A stretch of 64,000 bases of DNA from Nitrososphaerota archaeon (GTDB lineage Archaea > Thermoproteota > Nitrososphaeria > Nitrososphaerales > UBA183), in the NCBI GenBank assembly GCA_029784825.1, contig JAFMAU010000003.1, positions 1 through 64,000 of the forward strand. Reading direction: 5' to 3'. How positions within the stretch are numbered: position 1 is the stretch's first letter; the number at the start of each line of letters is the position of its first letter. This document shows, piece by piece, positions 32,820 through 40,908 of this stretch. Both the position numbers and the translations under genes were made by a program. The notes below the pieces were generated by a model that was given only the letters and a program-made list of their open reading frames with translations, had not been told where the DNA came from and did no database searches.

Positions 32820-33767
32820 GTGATTACCCGAGGCAGGGCAAGGCGGGCAATCAGTGCCACAGGCGTGTCCTTCATCGTACTGATGCTGGTCTCTGCGGTG
32901 TTCGTGGTGGTCTACGTCGACTCGACCCAGGGGAACGGCGACCAGATCGTGAAGCTGGAGACGCAGATACAGCAGCTCTCGGCAGACCAGAGCAGCCTGA
33001 GGGCCTCCCTGGTGGCCCTGAACAAGAGCCTGCCCGTCATGAACCAGCAGCCCACGATAAGGACGATCCACGAGACCTGGTACCTGTCCCCCGAGGCGCA
33101 CCAGGACAGGTTCGACCCCTCGTTCATCAGCGTGAACCAGGGAGATACGATCCGGCTCACGCTCATCGACAACGACACGGTTGCCCATGACTTCGTCATA
33201 GGACCGCCGTACAACGTGGTCGTGAACGCGACCGTGCCCGGGCTGATAAACGACCTCACCGGACAGGTGTTCAGCACGCCAGCCAAGAACAACTCACCCG
33301 GGGTCGTGGTGACCGGGACGCCCGGGAACGTTTCAGCAGCCTACACCTTCGTTGCCAGGTATGCGGGGATCTACGAGTTCGTCTGCACGTACCATGCTGC
33401 GGTCGGGATGATAGGGTACCTCGTCGTCATTCCCAACCTTGCCTACAGCCCATCGGCTCCGGCCGGTCAGCCCACTTCCAACCCCGGAGCCGCAAAGGTG
33501 AGCATAGCCGCTGGCGCGGGAACCGACCCGTCCAACAAGGGCTTCACACCCAACAGCATCACCGTGGTCATCGGCGTGAACAACACGGTGACGTGGACCA
33601 ACAACGACAACTCGCCCCACACGGTGACCGCGGACGGCGGGAGCTTCGACTCGGGCAACCTGGCGCCGGGGGCCACCTTCAGCTTCACGTTCACCACCGC
33701 GGGGACCTACAAGTATCACTGCGTCTACCACCCGTGGATGACGGCAACGGTAGTCGTTAGGGCCTAG
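32820..33767 (+). CDS. Membrane-anchored protein with two cupredoxin domains
   Basis: A 315-residue protein. An N-terminal anchor helix (ISATGVSFIVLMLVSAVFVV) is followed by a short coiled coil (about residues 42-70) and two cupredoxin domains. Domain 1 (about 80-205) has VAHDF and FVCTYHAAVGM, domain 2 (about 228-315) has SPHTV and YHCVYHPWM, so both have His-Cys-His-Met blue-copper ligands. GTG 32820 is 27 nt after the TATA box TTTAAATC (leaderless). Such proteins carry electrons at the outer membrane face or hold copper; thaumarchaea use many. Domain 2 is closely similar to the broken cupredoxin at 52391-52712. Its 3' end overlaps the convergent gene by 4 nt. Confidence 0.88.
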   Translation: MITRGRARRAISATGVSFIVLMLVSAVFVVVYVDSTQGNGDQIVKLETQIQQLSADQSSLRASLVALNKSLPVMNQQPTIRTIHETWYLSPEAHQDRFDPSFISVNQGDTIRLTLIDNDTVAHDFVIGPPYNVVVNATVPGLINDLTGQVFSTPAKNNSPGVVVTGTPGNVSAAYTFVARYAGIYEFVCTYHAAVGMIGYLVVIPNLAYSPSAPAGQPTSNPGAAKVSIAAGAGTDPSNKGFTPNSITVVIGVNNTVTWTNNDNSPHTVTADGGSFDSGNLAPGATFSFTFTTAGTYKYHCVYHPWMTATVVVRA

Positions 33768-34087
33768 CGAAGCATTTCCTGCTGGATGAGCTCGGACAGC
33801 TTCTGGAAGTACAGGCGGGTGGCCGTCGGCATCTGCATCAGGTTCTGGTCGATGGCGTCCAGCACGTACTGCACGGCCCGCTTGGATGTCTTGAACTCGA
33901 ACTTCATGGGCAGCAGGGGGTCCTGCAGCACGTCGATCGACTCTACGAGGTGGCTCGGCGCGGCCGCCCTGGCGTCTGCAGCCACCTTGTTGTACCAACC
34001 GGAAAGCACCTCGGGCTCCAGCCCCAGCTTGAGGTCCTCGATCTCCTGAAGCAGCCGCTGAAGCACGAGCATCTCCTCGTTGGCCAT
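33764..34087 (-). CDS. Conserved small helical protein of unknown function
   Basis: A 107-residue, mostly alpha-helical, soluble protein that I do not recognise. The start ATG 34087 is chosen because a TATA box (CCTATAAGG, minus strand, about 34114-34122) lies about 31 nt upstream; the longer frame to 34135 would run through that box. Leu- and Glu-rich heptad-like stretches (LVLQRLLQEIEDLKLGLEP; YFQKLSELIQQEML) suggest a helical bundle or oligomer. The next gene upstream on this strand is the zinc-ribbon protein, with its own promoter. Confidence 0.6.
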   Translation of the reverse strand: MANEEMLVLQRLLQEIEDLKLGLEPEVLSGWYNKVAADARAAAPSHLVESIDVLQDPLLPMKFEFKTSKRAVQYVLDAIDQNLMQMPTATRLYFQKLSELIQQEMLR

Positions 34088-34159
34088 GGGGATGCCCTTC
34101 AAGTCCGGGGCGGCCTTATAGGAAAAAGCGTCCAAAGAAGTTGAGCAGCGGTGTTGGCT

Positions 34160-34573
34160 CTAACTGCACTTGGACATGAAGAGCTCGGTCTTCTCGTACT
34201 CGGCTTCCCAGACGTGAGTGCTGTTCCTCGCCCGCTTCACGGCAAGCAGCGTGTAGCCGTCGGGAGCTTCTCTCTGAGCGCGCGAGAATATCAAGTCGAC
34301 CGGCTCGCTGTCTTCATCGTAGGTGACTAGGATGTTCTTCCTGAACTTCTCGATCTCCTTCATGTAATCGGCCAGGCAGAGCGTCTTCCCCTGGAGCCGC
34401 GAAGACGTCAGGAGCTTGACCTGGCTGTCGCACAGCTCGCACTTCACGTTCTTCATCCCGCAGCTCATGCAGATGCGGCCCACTCCGACCACGAACGGGA
34501 AGGTCCCCGCTTCGGATTCGAGCGTCCCGCAGAGGGCGCACCTGGCGGGCGCCTTGGTGGAAAGATGCTGCAC
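34160..34573 (-). CDS. Zinc-finger protein of unknown function
   Basis: A 137-residue protein. The N-terminal half has three CxxC knuckles (CALC, CMSC, CELC) plus later cysteines, enough for two zinc sites; the C-terminal half (about 75-137) is a mixed alpha/beta region ending in a Cys. GTG 34573 lies about 31 nt from the TATA element at 34600-34609, which it shares with the divergent enolase-superfamily gene. It could bind nucleic acid or a protein partner. No known domain is recognised. Confidence 0.65.
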   Translation of the reverse strand: MQHLSTKAPARCALCGTLESEAGTFPFVVGVGRICMSCGMKNVKCELCDSQVKLLTSSRLQGKTLCLADYMKEIEKFRKNILVTYDEDSEPVDLIFSRAQREAPDGYTLLAVKRARNSTHVWEAEYEKTELFMSKCS

Positions 34574-34599
34574 GAACCTGCCGCAAGGAGGCCGTTAAT

Positions 34600-34609
34600 C
34601 AATTTAAGG
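34600..34609. promoter_or_regulatory. Shared bidirectional TATA element
   Basis: CAATTTAAGG reads as a TATA box on both strands. Its centre is 31 nt from the plus-strand ATG 34635 and 31 nt from the minus-strand GTG 34573. Confidence 0.5.
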
Positions 34610-34634
34610 TCGCCCCGACGCGGCAACGGCCAAG

Positions 34635-35723
34635 ATGAAGGTGGAGGCTGTCGACGCGTTCCCCATCAGGCTGAAGGCCAAGGAGAAACTGAGGGGAGGG
34701 AGCTTCACCTACAGCCACTACCGGACCGTCCTGGTCAGGGCAGTCTGCGACGGCGTCGAGGGGTGGGGGGAGGCGATGACCAGGGCGGAGCCCAGGCCGA
34801 CCGTGATTCTCGTCAGGGAGATGGCGAAGCCTTTCGTGGGGAAGCAGCTTAGAGGCCCCTCGGAAGCCTGGGAGGCGGTCTGGAGGAACCTCAGGGTGCG
34901 CGGACACACCCGGGGCACCGACGTGGAGGCACTCAGCGGAATCGAGATTGCCCTCTTCGACTGCTACGCGAAGCTCTCGAAAAAGCCGCTGAATCGCGTG
35001 CTCTCGACGAGGCCGGCGGAGAAGGTCGACGCATACGCGGGCTCCTTGTTCGAGTCCAGGGGGCCGCTGGAGACGCAGGTGGAAGCCGTGAAGGCATCAG
35101 GCCTGTCAGGCGCCAAGGTCAAGGTCGGCTTCGGCCCCGACGAGGACCGGGCGATTCTGAAGCGAGTGCGCAGGCTGCTGGGCGACGGGATGCTCGTCGC
35201 GGACGCCAACGGCGCCTATGATTTCCGGACCGCCAAAAGGGCGTGCCAGCTCTTTGCCGACCTCGACCTAGCTTGGTTCGAGGAGCCTCTCCTCTCCGAC
35301 GACTGGGAAGGGTACCAGAAGCTCCGACTGCGCAGTCCGGTGAAGCTCGGCGCCGGCGAGTCGTGGTTCGGGGGCGACTTCGACGAGACCGTCAAGCGGC
35401 ACCTCGTCCACGTCCTTGAGCCCAGCGTCAGCAGGTGCGGCGGGGTCGGAACGGAACTGCTGGTGGGGAAGCTCGCCGCCCGAGGCAAGCTCGGCTTCTC
35501 GCCGATGACCGGCATGAATTCTGCGATATCGTTGGCGGCGTCGATCCACGTCGCATCGGCGGTTTCTTCCCTGGGAGTCGAGTACAACCCGTTCGCCAAT
35601 CCGCTGCAGACCGACCTGGCGTCTGGACTGCCCAAGCCGAAGTCCGGGAAGCTTGAGGTGCCGAGGAGACCGGGCCTGGGCCTGGAGGTCGACGCCGGGT
35701 TCGTCCGGCAGAACGCGGGCTGA
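34635..35723 (+). CDS. Enolase-superfamily enzyme (mandelate racemase / muconate-lactonising type)
   Basis: A 362-residue protein. The N-terminal capping domain (1-120) precedes a TIM barrel with AKVKVGFG (KxK acid/base pair, about 157), metal ligands in VADANGAYD (about 190), WFEEPL (about 215) and GAGESWFGG (about 240), then a lysine-poor eighth strand around FSPMTGMNS. This pattern fits MLE-type (cycloisomerase, o-succinylbenzoate synthase or dipeptide epimerase) and MR-type members; the missing second-side Lys makes classic MLE chemistry less certain. No menaquinone genes are nearby. It could be a sugar-acid dehydratase or racemase. The start ATG 34635 is leaderless or nearly so. Confidence 0.8.
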   Translation: MKVEAVDAFPIRLKAKEKLRGGSFTYSHYRTVLVRAVCDGVEGWGEAMTRAEPRPTVILVREMAKPFVGKQLRGPSEAWEAVWRNLRVRGHTRGTDVEALSGIEIALFDCYAKLSKKPLNRVLSTRPAEKVDAYAGSLFESRGPLETQVEAVKASGLSGAKVKVGFGPDEDRAILKRVRRLLGDGMLVADANGAYDFRTAKRACQLFADLDLAWFEEPLLSDDWEGYQKLRLRSPVKLGAGESWFGGDFDETVKRHLVHVLEPSVSRCGGVGTELLVGKLAARGKLGFSPMTGMNSAISLAASIHVASAVSSLGVEYNPFANPLQTDLASGLPKPKSGKLEVPRRPGLGLEVDAGFVRQNAG

Positions 35724-35824
35724 CTCTTCCCAGCGGGGTCGGAAGGGAGAGGGGGTCCACGCGCGTTACTACCCTTAGGAATCGTCCACCCTACTTAATT
35801 CTGGGAGCCGCAGCCGCGAGCAGG

Positions 35825-37696
35825 ATGTCGGTGCCATTGGCAGCGCGGAACGGGACGCGACCCTCGGTAATCATCCGGAGCTATCCAGTCCCGGTCTTCG
35901 CGCTCATCGGTCTGCTTGCCGGCGGGCTGGCGATGCTTCCATTCGGGCGACCCGACGCTGCGAGACTGATCTGGTACGGCACCCTGATAGTGGGCGGCGC
36001 ACCCGTTCTCGTCAAGACATCCAGGGGGATGTTGAAGGGCAAATTCGCCGCCGACGTGGTGGCGATGCTGGCAATCGTCACTGCTATCCTCACCGACGAG
36101 GCGTTCGCGGGGGTAATCATTGTTCTGATGCAGACCGGCGGGGAGGCGATCGACGATTACGGCTTCAGGAGGGCATCATCATCCCTCGAAGAACTCATCT
36201 CCCGCGCTCCCAGGACTGCGAGGCGCAGGAAGGACGACGCAATCGAAGAGATCGACGTGAGACAGGTCGAGGTCGGAGAGCTTCTCCTGGTCCGGTCAGG
36301 AGACCTGATCCCGGTCGACGGAGTGGTCGTCAGCGGAGCAGCCGAGGTCGACGAGTCGGCCCTGACAGGGGAGCCCCTCCCGCGGACCAAGAACGCTGGC
36401 GAGGACTTGCTGAGCGGCAGCATAAACGTGGGCCACGCCTTCGACATGAAGGCGACGAGGGTCAGCGGCCAGAGCCAGTACTCAAGAATCGTGGAGCTTG
36501 TCAGGACGGCACAGGAGAAGAAACCCCCGATTCAGAGGCTCGCAGACAGGTATGCTGTCTGGTTCACACCCGCGACGCTCGGAGTCGCCGCTTTCAGCTG
36601 GCTGATGACCCAGAGCCTCGACGCGTTCCTCGCAGTCCTCGTCGTGGCGACGCCTTGCCCCCTCATACTTGCGACGCCTCTGGCGGTAATCTGCGGCGTG
36701 AACAGGGCCGCGAAGGAGAACATCATAGTGAAGAGCGGCGCGGCCATAGAGCAGATCGGCAAGGGGAAGGTTGTCATATTCGACAAGACCGGGACCATAA
36801 CCTACGGCTCGCCGGTCATAGAGAGGGTGGTTCCCCTCCGGGGGACGGAGGAAGAGGTGCTGAGACTGGCAGCCAGCGTGGAGCAGTTCTCATCGCATCC
36901 TGTCGCGGTCGCCTTGGCGCAGGAGGGCAGGGACAGGCTGGGCGGCCTGCTTGCGGTAAGCAACGTGCGGGAGTCTCCGGGCCAAGGCATAGAGGCAGAC
37001 GCTCCAGCGGGACGCGTGGTGGTCGGCTCACAGAAGTTCGTTGAAGGCAGGCTCGGAAGAGAATTCGACGACTCCTCGAAGGGGGTGCTGAGAGAAGCCC
37101 AGAAGAAGGGGAGCCTCTTCTCGTTCATAGCTGTCGACGGGCAGCCAGCCGGAGTCATCGTCTTCAACGACAGGCTTCGTCCGGGCGTCCCCTCGATGAT
37201 TCGGAGCCTCCGGGAGCTGGGGGTCGAGCACACCGTCCTGCTGACCGGAGACAACAGGGTCAACGCAAACACCATAGCCCTGGAAGCAGGCATCGAGAGG
37301 GCTGAGGCGAATCTCCTCCCTGAAGAGAAGGCCGAAGAGGTGAAGAGACTGATCGAACAGTATCAGTGTGCGATCATGGTCGGGGACGGCATCAACGACG
37401 CCCCGGCCCTGGCTACAGCGACCGTCGGGGTGGCAATGGGCGCCCACGGGACTGGAATATCTGCGGAGGCAGCCGACGTCGTGCTCCTGGTGGACGACGT
37501 GACCAAGGTCGCTGACGGAATCGCGATCGGACAGCGGATGACCAGGATAGCGAAGCAAAGCATCTTCTTCGGAATCGGAACAAGCTTCGTCCTGATGATG
37601 ATCGCCAGCTTCGGATTCATCCAGCCCGCGAGCGGGGCGGTCATGCAGGAAGCGTTGGACATCGCCGTGATTCTGAATGCCCTGCGCGTCCGCTGA
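35825..37696 (+). CDS. Heavy-metal P1B-type ATPase
   Basis: A 623-residue transporter. Actuator motif ESALTGEP (about 178), metal-site helix VATPCPLILATP (about 275), phosphorylated Asp320 in DKTGTITYG, nucleotide-binding SSHPVA, and hinge GDGINDAPALATA are all present. The N-terminus lacks a CxxC or His-rich metal domain. The usual CPC/SPC of the sixth helix is TPC, and the last helix has MQEALDIAVILNALR where P1B-4 pumps have HEGxT, so the metal (Co, Zn, Ni or Cu) cannot be set. ATG 35825 is about 28 nt after the TATA box CTTAATTC (leaderless). Seven to eight membrane helices are predicted. It exports metal ions at ATP cost. Confidence 0.9.
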   Translation: MSVPLAARNGTRPSVIIRSYPVPVFALIGLLAGGLAMLPFGRPDAARLIWYGTLIVGGAPVLVKTSRGMLKGKFAADVVAMLAIVTAILTDEAFAGVIIVLMQTGGEAIDDYGFRRASSSLEELISRAPRTARRRKDDAIEEIDVRQVEVGELLLVRSGDLIPVDGVVVSGAAEVDESALTGEPLPRTKNAGEDLLSGSINVGHAFDMKATRVSGQSQYSRIVELVRTAQEKKPPIQRLADRYAVWFTPATLGVAAFSWLMTQSLDAFLAVLVVATPCPLILATPLAVICGVNRAAKENIIVKSGAAIEQIGKGKVVIFDKTGTITYGSPVIERVVPLRGTEEEVLRLAASVEQFSSHPVAVALAQEGRDRLGGLLAVSNVRESPGQGIEADAPAGRVVVGSQKFVEGRLGREFDDSSKGVLREAQKKGSLFSFIAVDGQPAGVIVFNDRLRPGVPSMIRSLRELGVEHTVLLTGDNRVNANTIALEAGIERAEANLLPEEKAEEVKRLIEQYQCAIMVGDGINDAPALATATVGVAMGAHGTGISAEAADVVLLVDDVTKVADGIAIGQRMTRIAKQSIFFGIGTSFVLMMIASFGFIQPASGAVMQEALDIAVILNALRVR

Positions 37697-37801
37697 CCGG
37701 CGACGAGTCCCGGCACGGGGCCGCTCCGCCTCCTCCTGCGGGGATTAGTCATCATCCAAATCCTGCCCGTCGGGATTGTTGTATTTTGTGTTCTCACGGC
37801 T

Positions 37802-37825
37802 GAGAATCGTCTTTCTATCTTAAAT
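37802..37825 (+). promoter_or_regulatory. tatA promoter with GAGAATCGT element
   Basis: GAGAATCGT (37802-37810), 8 nt, then CTTAAAT (37819-37825). The TATA centre is about 27 nt before ATG 37849, a leaderless start. Confidence 0.6.
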
Positions 37826-37848
37826 CGGCGAATGGAATCGCACGCCTT

Positions 37849-38187
37849 ATGGCATTGGACCCGCTTGAATGGGTGGTGATAGGGGTAGTCGTGATAGTAA
37901 TCTTCCTCTGGGGGCCAAGCAAGATCCCTGAGATCGCCAAATCCATAGGACTCGCGAAGAAGGAGTTCGACTCTGCCAAGACAGCCTGGCAGAATCCCGC
38001 AGAGAATCTTCTGCAGCAGGCGTCGCAGCTGCCGACGAGGCCGCCTCAAGCCTCTGCCGACGACGTTCTCATCCAGACAGCCAAAAGGATGGGAATCGCA
38101 ACGGAGGGCAAGACCCGCGAGCAGATATCCGAGGAAATGGTGTCAGCCCGGGCCGCCCCAAAAGATCAGCCAACGTCGACTCGGTAG
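37849..38187 (+). CDS. tatA: Twin-arginine translocase subunit TatA
   Basis: A 112-residue protein. A single N-terminal membrane helix (WVVIGVVVIVIFLWGP) is followed by the amphipathic helix with the family hallmark FLWGPSKIPEIAKSIGLAKKEF (F-G-P-x-K-hP pattern), then a flexible polar tail of about 70 residues. TatA oligomers form the protein-conducting element for folded, often cofactor-bearing proteins. The cupredoxins are possible clients, but no clear RRxFLK signal was seen in the window. tatC lies 120 nt downstream on the same strand, with a weak promoter of its own. Confidence 0.88.
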   Translation: MALDPLEWVVIGVVVIVIFLWGPSKIPEIAKSIGLAKKEFDSAKTAWQNPAENLLQQASQLPTRPPQASADDVLIQTAKRMGIATEGKTREQISEEMVSARAAPKDQPTSTR

Positions 38188-38308
38188 GAAGACGACCGCC
38201 AGGATTCGAAGGCTAGGAAGCAGACCGGACCATGCACCCTACTTCGCCCGGGCACCGCACATCGGGACCTAATGACGGTCGGGGGTCGGAGGAGGGTGCA
38301 GACCGGAA

Positions 38309-39205
38309 TTGACGCAACAGCAGGGGAAGATCCAGGAGCTGACGATGGGGATCTGGGACCACCTGGGCGAGCTCAAGCACAGGGTCAAGTACATCATAGT
38401 CGCCTACGCGGTGAGCCTGGTCTTCTGGCTCCTCATCCCGGCCGGCGACTTCGACGTCAGCGCCCTGTTCACCGGGATGTACAGGCCGATGGTCGCCGTC
38501 GTCCTCAACAACGCGCAGAGCCTCGCGGCCGGGAGGGTGATCATCATAGCTGGCTCTTTGACAGCGCCGCTCGAAATCTACTTCCTGGCCTCGGCGGTGA
38601 TGGCCCTCATCACCGCAAGCCCTGTCTTCGGGTACGAAATCTACAAGTTTGTTGAGCCCGCCCTCCGCCCGCGCGAGAAGAGCCTGTTCACGAAGTTCAT
38701 GGTCGCGTTCACTGGGCTCTTCGTGGGCGGGGCCGCCGTCGGCTACTTCGTCCTCATGCCCGCGATCGTGCGTTTCATGTCGTACTTCGCGAACGTGGTG
38801 GGTGCGGAACCTATGATCACCGCTGGGGACTACTACGGCATGGTCTTCATGTCCGTGGGGGCCGCAGCGCTGGCATTCACGACCCCGGTCGTGTTTGTGC
38901 TCTTGGTCGACGTCGGGGTGATCTCGACGCGCGCTTTCACGAGCAACAGGCTGTTGATCTACCTGGGCCTCTACATTCTCGTTGCGGCACTGACGCCGGA
39001 GCCGGTCGTCGGCCACTTCGGGATGTTCTTCCCCATGGTGGGAATGATGGAGGTGTCTGTACTAGTCGGGAAGAAGATCGAAAGGGACAGGGCGAAGAGG
39101 TCCGGGACACCGCTCCAAACGGACAAGATTAGGTGCAGGTACTGCAACTCGCGCATCAAGCGCGAGACGAGGTTCTGCCCCAAGTGCGGCGCCGCCCAGA
39201 CGTAG
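38309..39205 (+). CDS. tatC: Twin-arginine translocase subunit TatC with C-terminal zinc ribbon
   Basis: A 298-residue protein. TatC hallmarks are HLGELKHRVKY near residue 20 (signal-peptide binding) and YKFVEPALRPREKSLF near 113, with six predicted helices. The last about 30 residues add a zinc ribbon, CRYCNSRIKRETRFCPKCG, at the cytoplasmic end, which TatC proteins normally lack. TTG 38309 is the upstream start; ATG 38345 directly before GIWDHLGEL is an alternative. The extra zinc ribbon may bind a partner or chaperone (inference). Confidence 0.88.
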   Translation: MTQQQGKIQELTMGIWDHLGELKHRVKYIIVAYAVSLVFWLLIPAGDFDVSALFTGMYRPMVAVVLNNAQSLAAGRVIIIAGSLTAPLEIYFLASAVMALITASPVFGYEIYKFVEPALRPREKSLFTKFMVAFTGLFVGGAAVGYFVLMPAIVRFMSYFANVVGAEPMITAGDYYGMVFMSVGAAALAFTTPVVFVLLVDVGVISTRAFTSNRLLIYLGLYILVAALTPEPVVGHFGMFFPMVGMMEVSVLVGKKIERDRAKRSGTPLQTDKIRCRYCNSRIKRETRFCPKCGAAQT

Positions 39206-39220
39206 CGTCCTGGCCCGGCC

Positions 39221-39784
39221 CTATTTCCCTACGCAGAGTTCTACTAGGGAGACTGACTCGCCTGTTCCGGTCATGCGGACGGCCGCCGTCGGGGCGGTCC
39301 CGGTCGAAATCCGACACAGGTCCCAGGGGCTGGCCACGCCTCCCTGGTGGGCTCCGTTGGCGATTGCCGTGTTCAGGAGGAGGCAATAGTCGAGCTTGAG
39401 CGCGTTGGCGGTGCGCCCGTCGGGGACCTGCGCGAAGAAGAAACGCTGCTGCCCCATCGAGGTCCCGCATTGGTAGCCCGCGGTCACGGCTGCCACTGTG
39501 GACGTCACATTGCCGGCACCCCCTGATGCCGTGGTCCGCGTTTCCAAGTTGGAGGGCGTGACATAAAGAAAGGAGACGTTCCCCACCGCTATGGCATCCC
39601 CGTCGTGAGTCGACGAGAAGTTCACGACCTGGGAGTAGTACCCGTCGGGGAAGTAGGTCGAAGGGTCAGAAGCGGCTACGGACCAGTTCGCTGCCGCGGA
39701 GCTGGTGTGACCCAGGGTCGAGGGCAGCTCGCTGGCCAGCATGTAGCCTGCGGCCGCGGAGGCCATCATGACGACCAAGACCAC
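39221..39784 (-). CDS. Secreted or anchored hypothetical protein
   Basis: A 187-residue protein beginning with a hydrophobic helix (VLVVMMASAAAGYMLA), then an extracytoplasmic Ser/Thr-rich domain with four cysteines (YQCG, DYCL, DLCR, ELCVG) that could make two disulfides. GTG 39784 is the first usable start after an upstream in-frame stop; the codons between (basic segment around RTRVTTRLPIAV) would give a far better signal anchor but contain no ATG, GTG or TTG. The true start is therefore uncertain, possibly a non-standard codon or a sequence error. Convergent with tatC, 15 nt apart. Confidence 0.55.
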   Translation of the reverse strand: MVLVVMMASAAAGYMLASELPSTLGHTSSAAANWSVAASDPSTYFPDGYYSQVVNFSSTHDGDAIAVGNVSFLYVTPSNLETRTTASGGAGNVTSTVAAVTAGYQCGTSMGQQRFFFAQVPDGRTANALKLDYCLLLNTAIANGAHQGGVASPWDLCRISTGTAPTAAVRMTGTGESVSLVELCVGK

Positions 39785-40107
39785 GGCGATTGGCAGTCTG
39801 GTCGTGACCCTGGTCCTGAATTGTGCCCGCGCCTTCCGGTCCGCCGACTCGGGCCGTGCGCGGTTCGCCCCGCCTTCAGCCCCTCAAGACAAGCCACCGA
39901 ACATTGCCCAGGCGCGACCTGTTCCAAACAGAAGGCGCAGAGCCGTTTCTCGAGATTGATAACAGACTTTCCGCAGCATCAGAGGTCCGGTCGGACCTTC
40001 TCGGACGGCTTGCTCCTGGCACGACTACCTCCGTCCCGGTTGTCCGAGTGGAGGAGGCGGCAGTGCTCGGCAGACCAGACGCGAGGGTCGGCCGGGCGCT
40101 ATTCATG
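39785..40107. other. 323-nt stretch without a convincing gene
   Basis: Contains the possible unannotated N-terminal codons of the minus-strand protein ending at 39221 (39785 to about 39880). An open frame on the plus strand (39823-40155) overlaps the HAD gene and has no promoter or recognisable motif. I see no RNA gene or repeat. Confidence 0.4.
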
Positions 40108-40908
40108 CTAGTCTCCCTTATCTCCGAAAAGGCCGACGAGGTCGTCGACGTTTGATATCGCAGCCAAAGCCCGGGTACCGCTGATGTCCTTGTCCACTCC
40201 GGTCTTCACGAGAATGGAATCGATTCCTGCCCGCCTGGCCCCTTCGATGTCTGTGTCGAGCTGGTCCCCGACCATCAGGGCCTCGCGGGCCGTGCAGCCG
40301 GCGTCCTTCAGAGCGACCTTGAACATCAGGGTGGCGGGCTTGCCCACCTCGATCGATTTCTTGCCTGCCGCGTACTCAAGGGCCCTCACTATGGGACCCG
40401 TGGCCATGGCAGGGCCGTCGCGGGCCATGTAAAGCGCGGAAGTGTGCGTGGCGACTATAGGGGCGCCGTTCCGGGCGACCGTGGTCGCTTGGTTGAGCTT
40501 TTCGTAGGTGAGGTGCCTGTCGAGCCCGACGACCACGAAGTCTGCCCGGTCGCCCTCCACCCTCCGGTGGCCGAAGCGCCTCATCTCGGTCTCTAGGCCA
40601 CGCTCGCCGACCAGGTAGTAGGTCACCTTCCCGAACTTCGAGCGGAGGTGCTGAGCTGTCACGACGGAGCTTGTGAGCACCTCGTCTCTTCGCACCGGAA
40701 CACCGGTCTCGATGAGGCGAGACCAGACGGTATCGGCCGTGTCCGTCGAGTTGTTGGTGAGCACGAAGAGCTTCTTTCCCCGCCTCCTGAGCTCCTTGAC
40801 AATCCTCGTCCCGCCGATCTTGATCCTGCGCTCCTTACCCTTGTAAAAGACGCCGTCCAGGTCGAAGAGGAAGAGCTTCTTCGCGCTGAGGTCGATGCGC
40901 CCGGTCAT
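40108..40908 (-). CDS. HAD-superfamily IIA phosphatase (NagD/phosphoglycolate phosphatase-like)
   Basis: A 266-residue protein with HAD motifs in order: LFDLDGVFYKG (motif I nucleophile Asp, residue about 15), VLTNNST (motif II), the C2a cap domain (about 70-170), Lys in VGKPATLMF (motif III) and MVGDQLDTDIEGARRAG (motif IV). Family members act on small phosphorylated sugars, glycolate phosphate, UMP or p-nitrophenyl phosphate. It overlaps the stop of the upstream swivelling-domain gene by 4 nt and is third in the aconitase-X operon, so a phosphorylated intermediate of isoprenoid metabolism is a conceivable substrate (inference only). Confidence 0.87.
   Translation of the reverse strand: MTGRIDLSAKKLFLFDLDGVFYKGKERRIKIGGTRIVKELRRRGKKLFVLTNNSTDTADTVWSRLIETGVPVRRDEVLTSSVVTAQHLRSKFGKVTYYLVGERGLETEMRRFGHRRVEGDRADFVVVGLDRHLTYEKLNQATTVARNGAPIVATHTSALYMARDGPAMATGPIVRALEYAAGKKSIEVGKPATLMFKVALKDAGCTAREALMVGDQLDTDIEGARRAGIDSILVKTGVDKDISGTRALAAISNVDDLVGLFGDKGD

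Noticed and set aside
39823..40155. Plus-strand open frame in the gap after the anchored protein
   Set aside because: No TATA box or motif, overlaps the HAD gene end, and amino-acid make-up fits GC-rich non-coding DNA.
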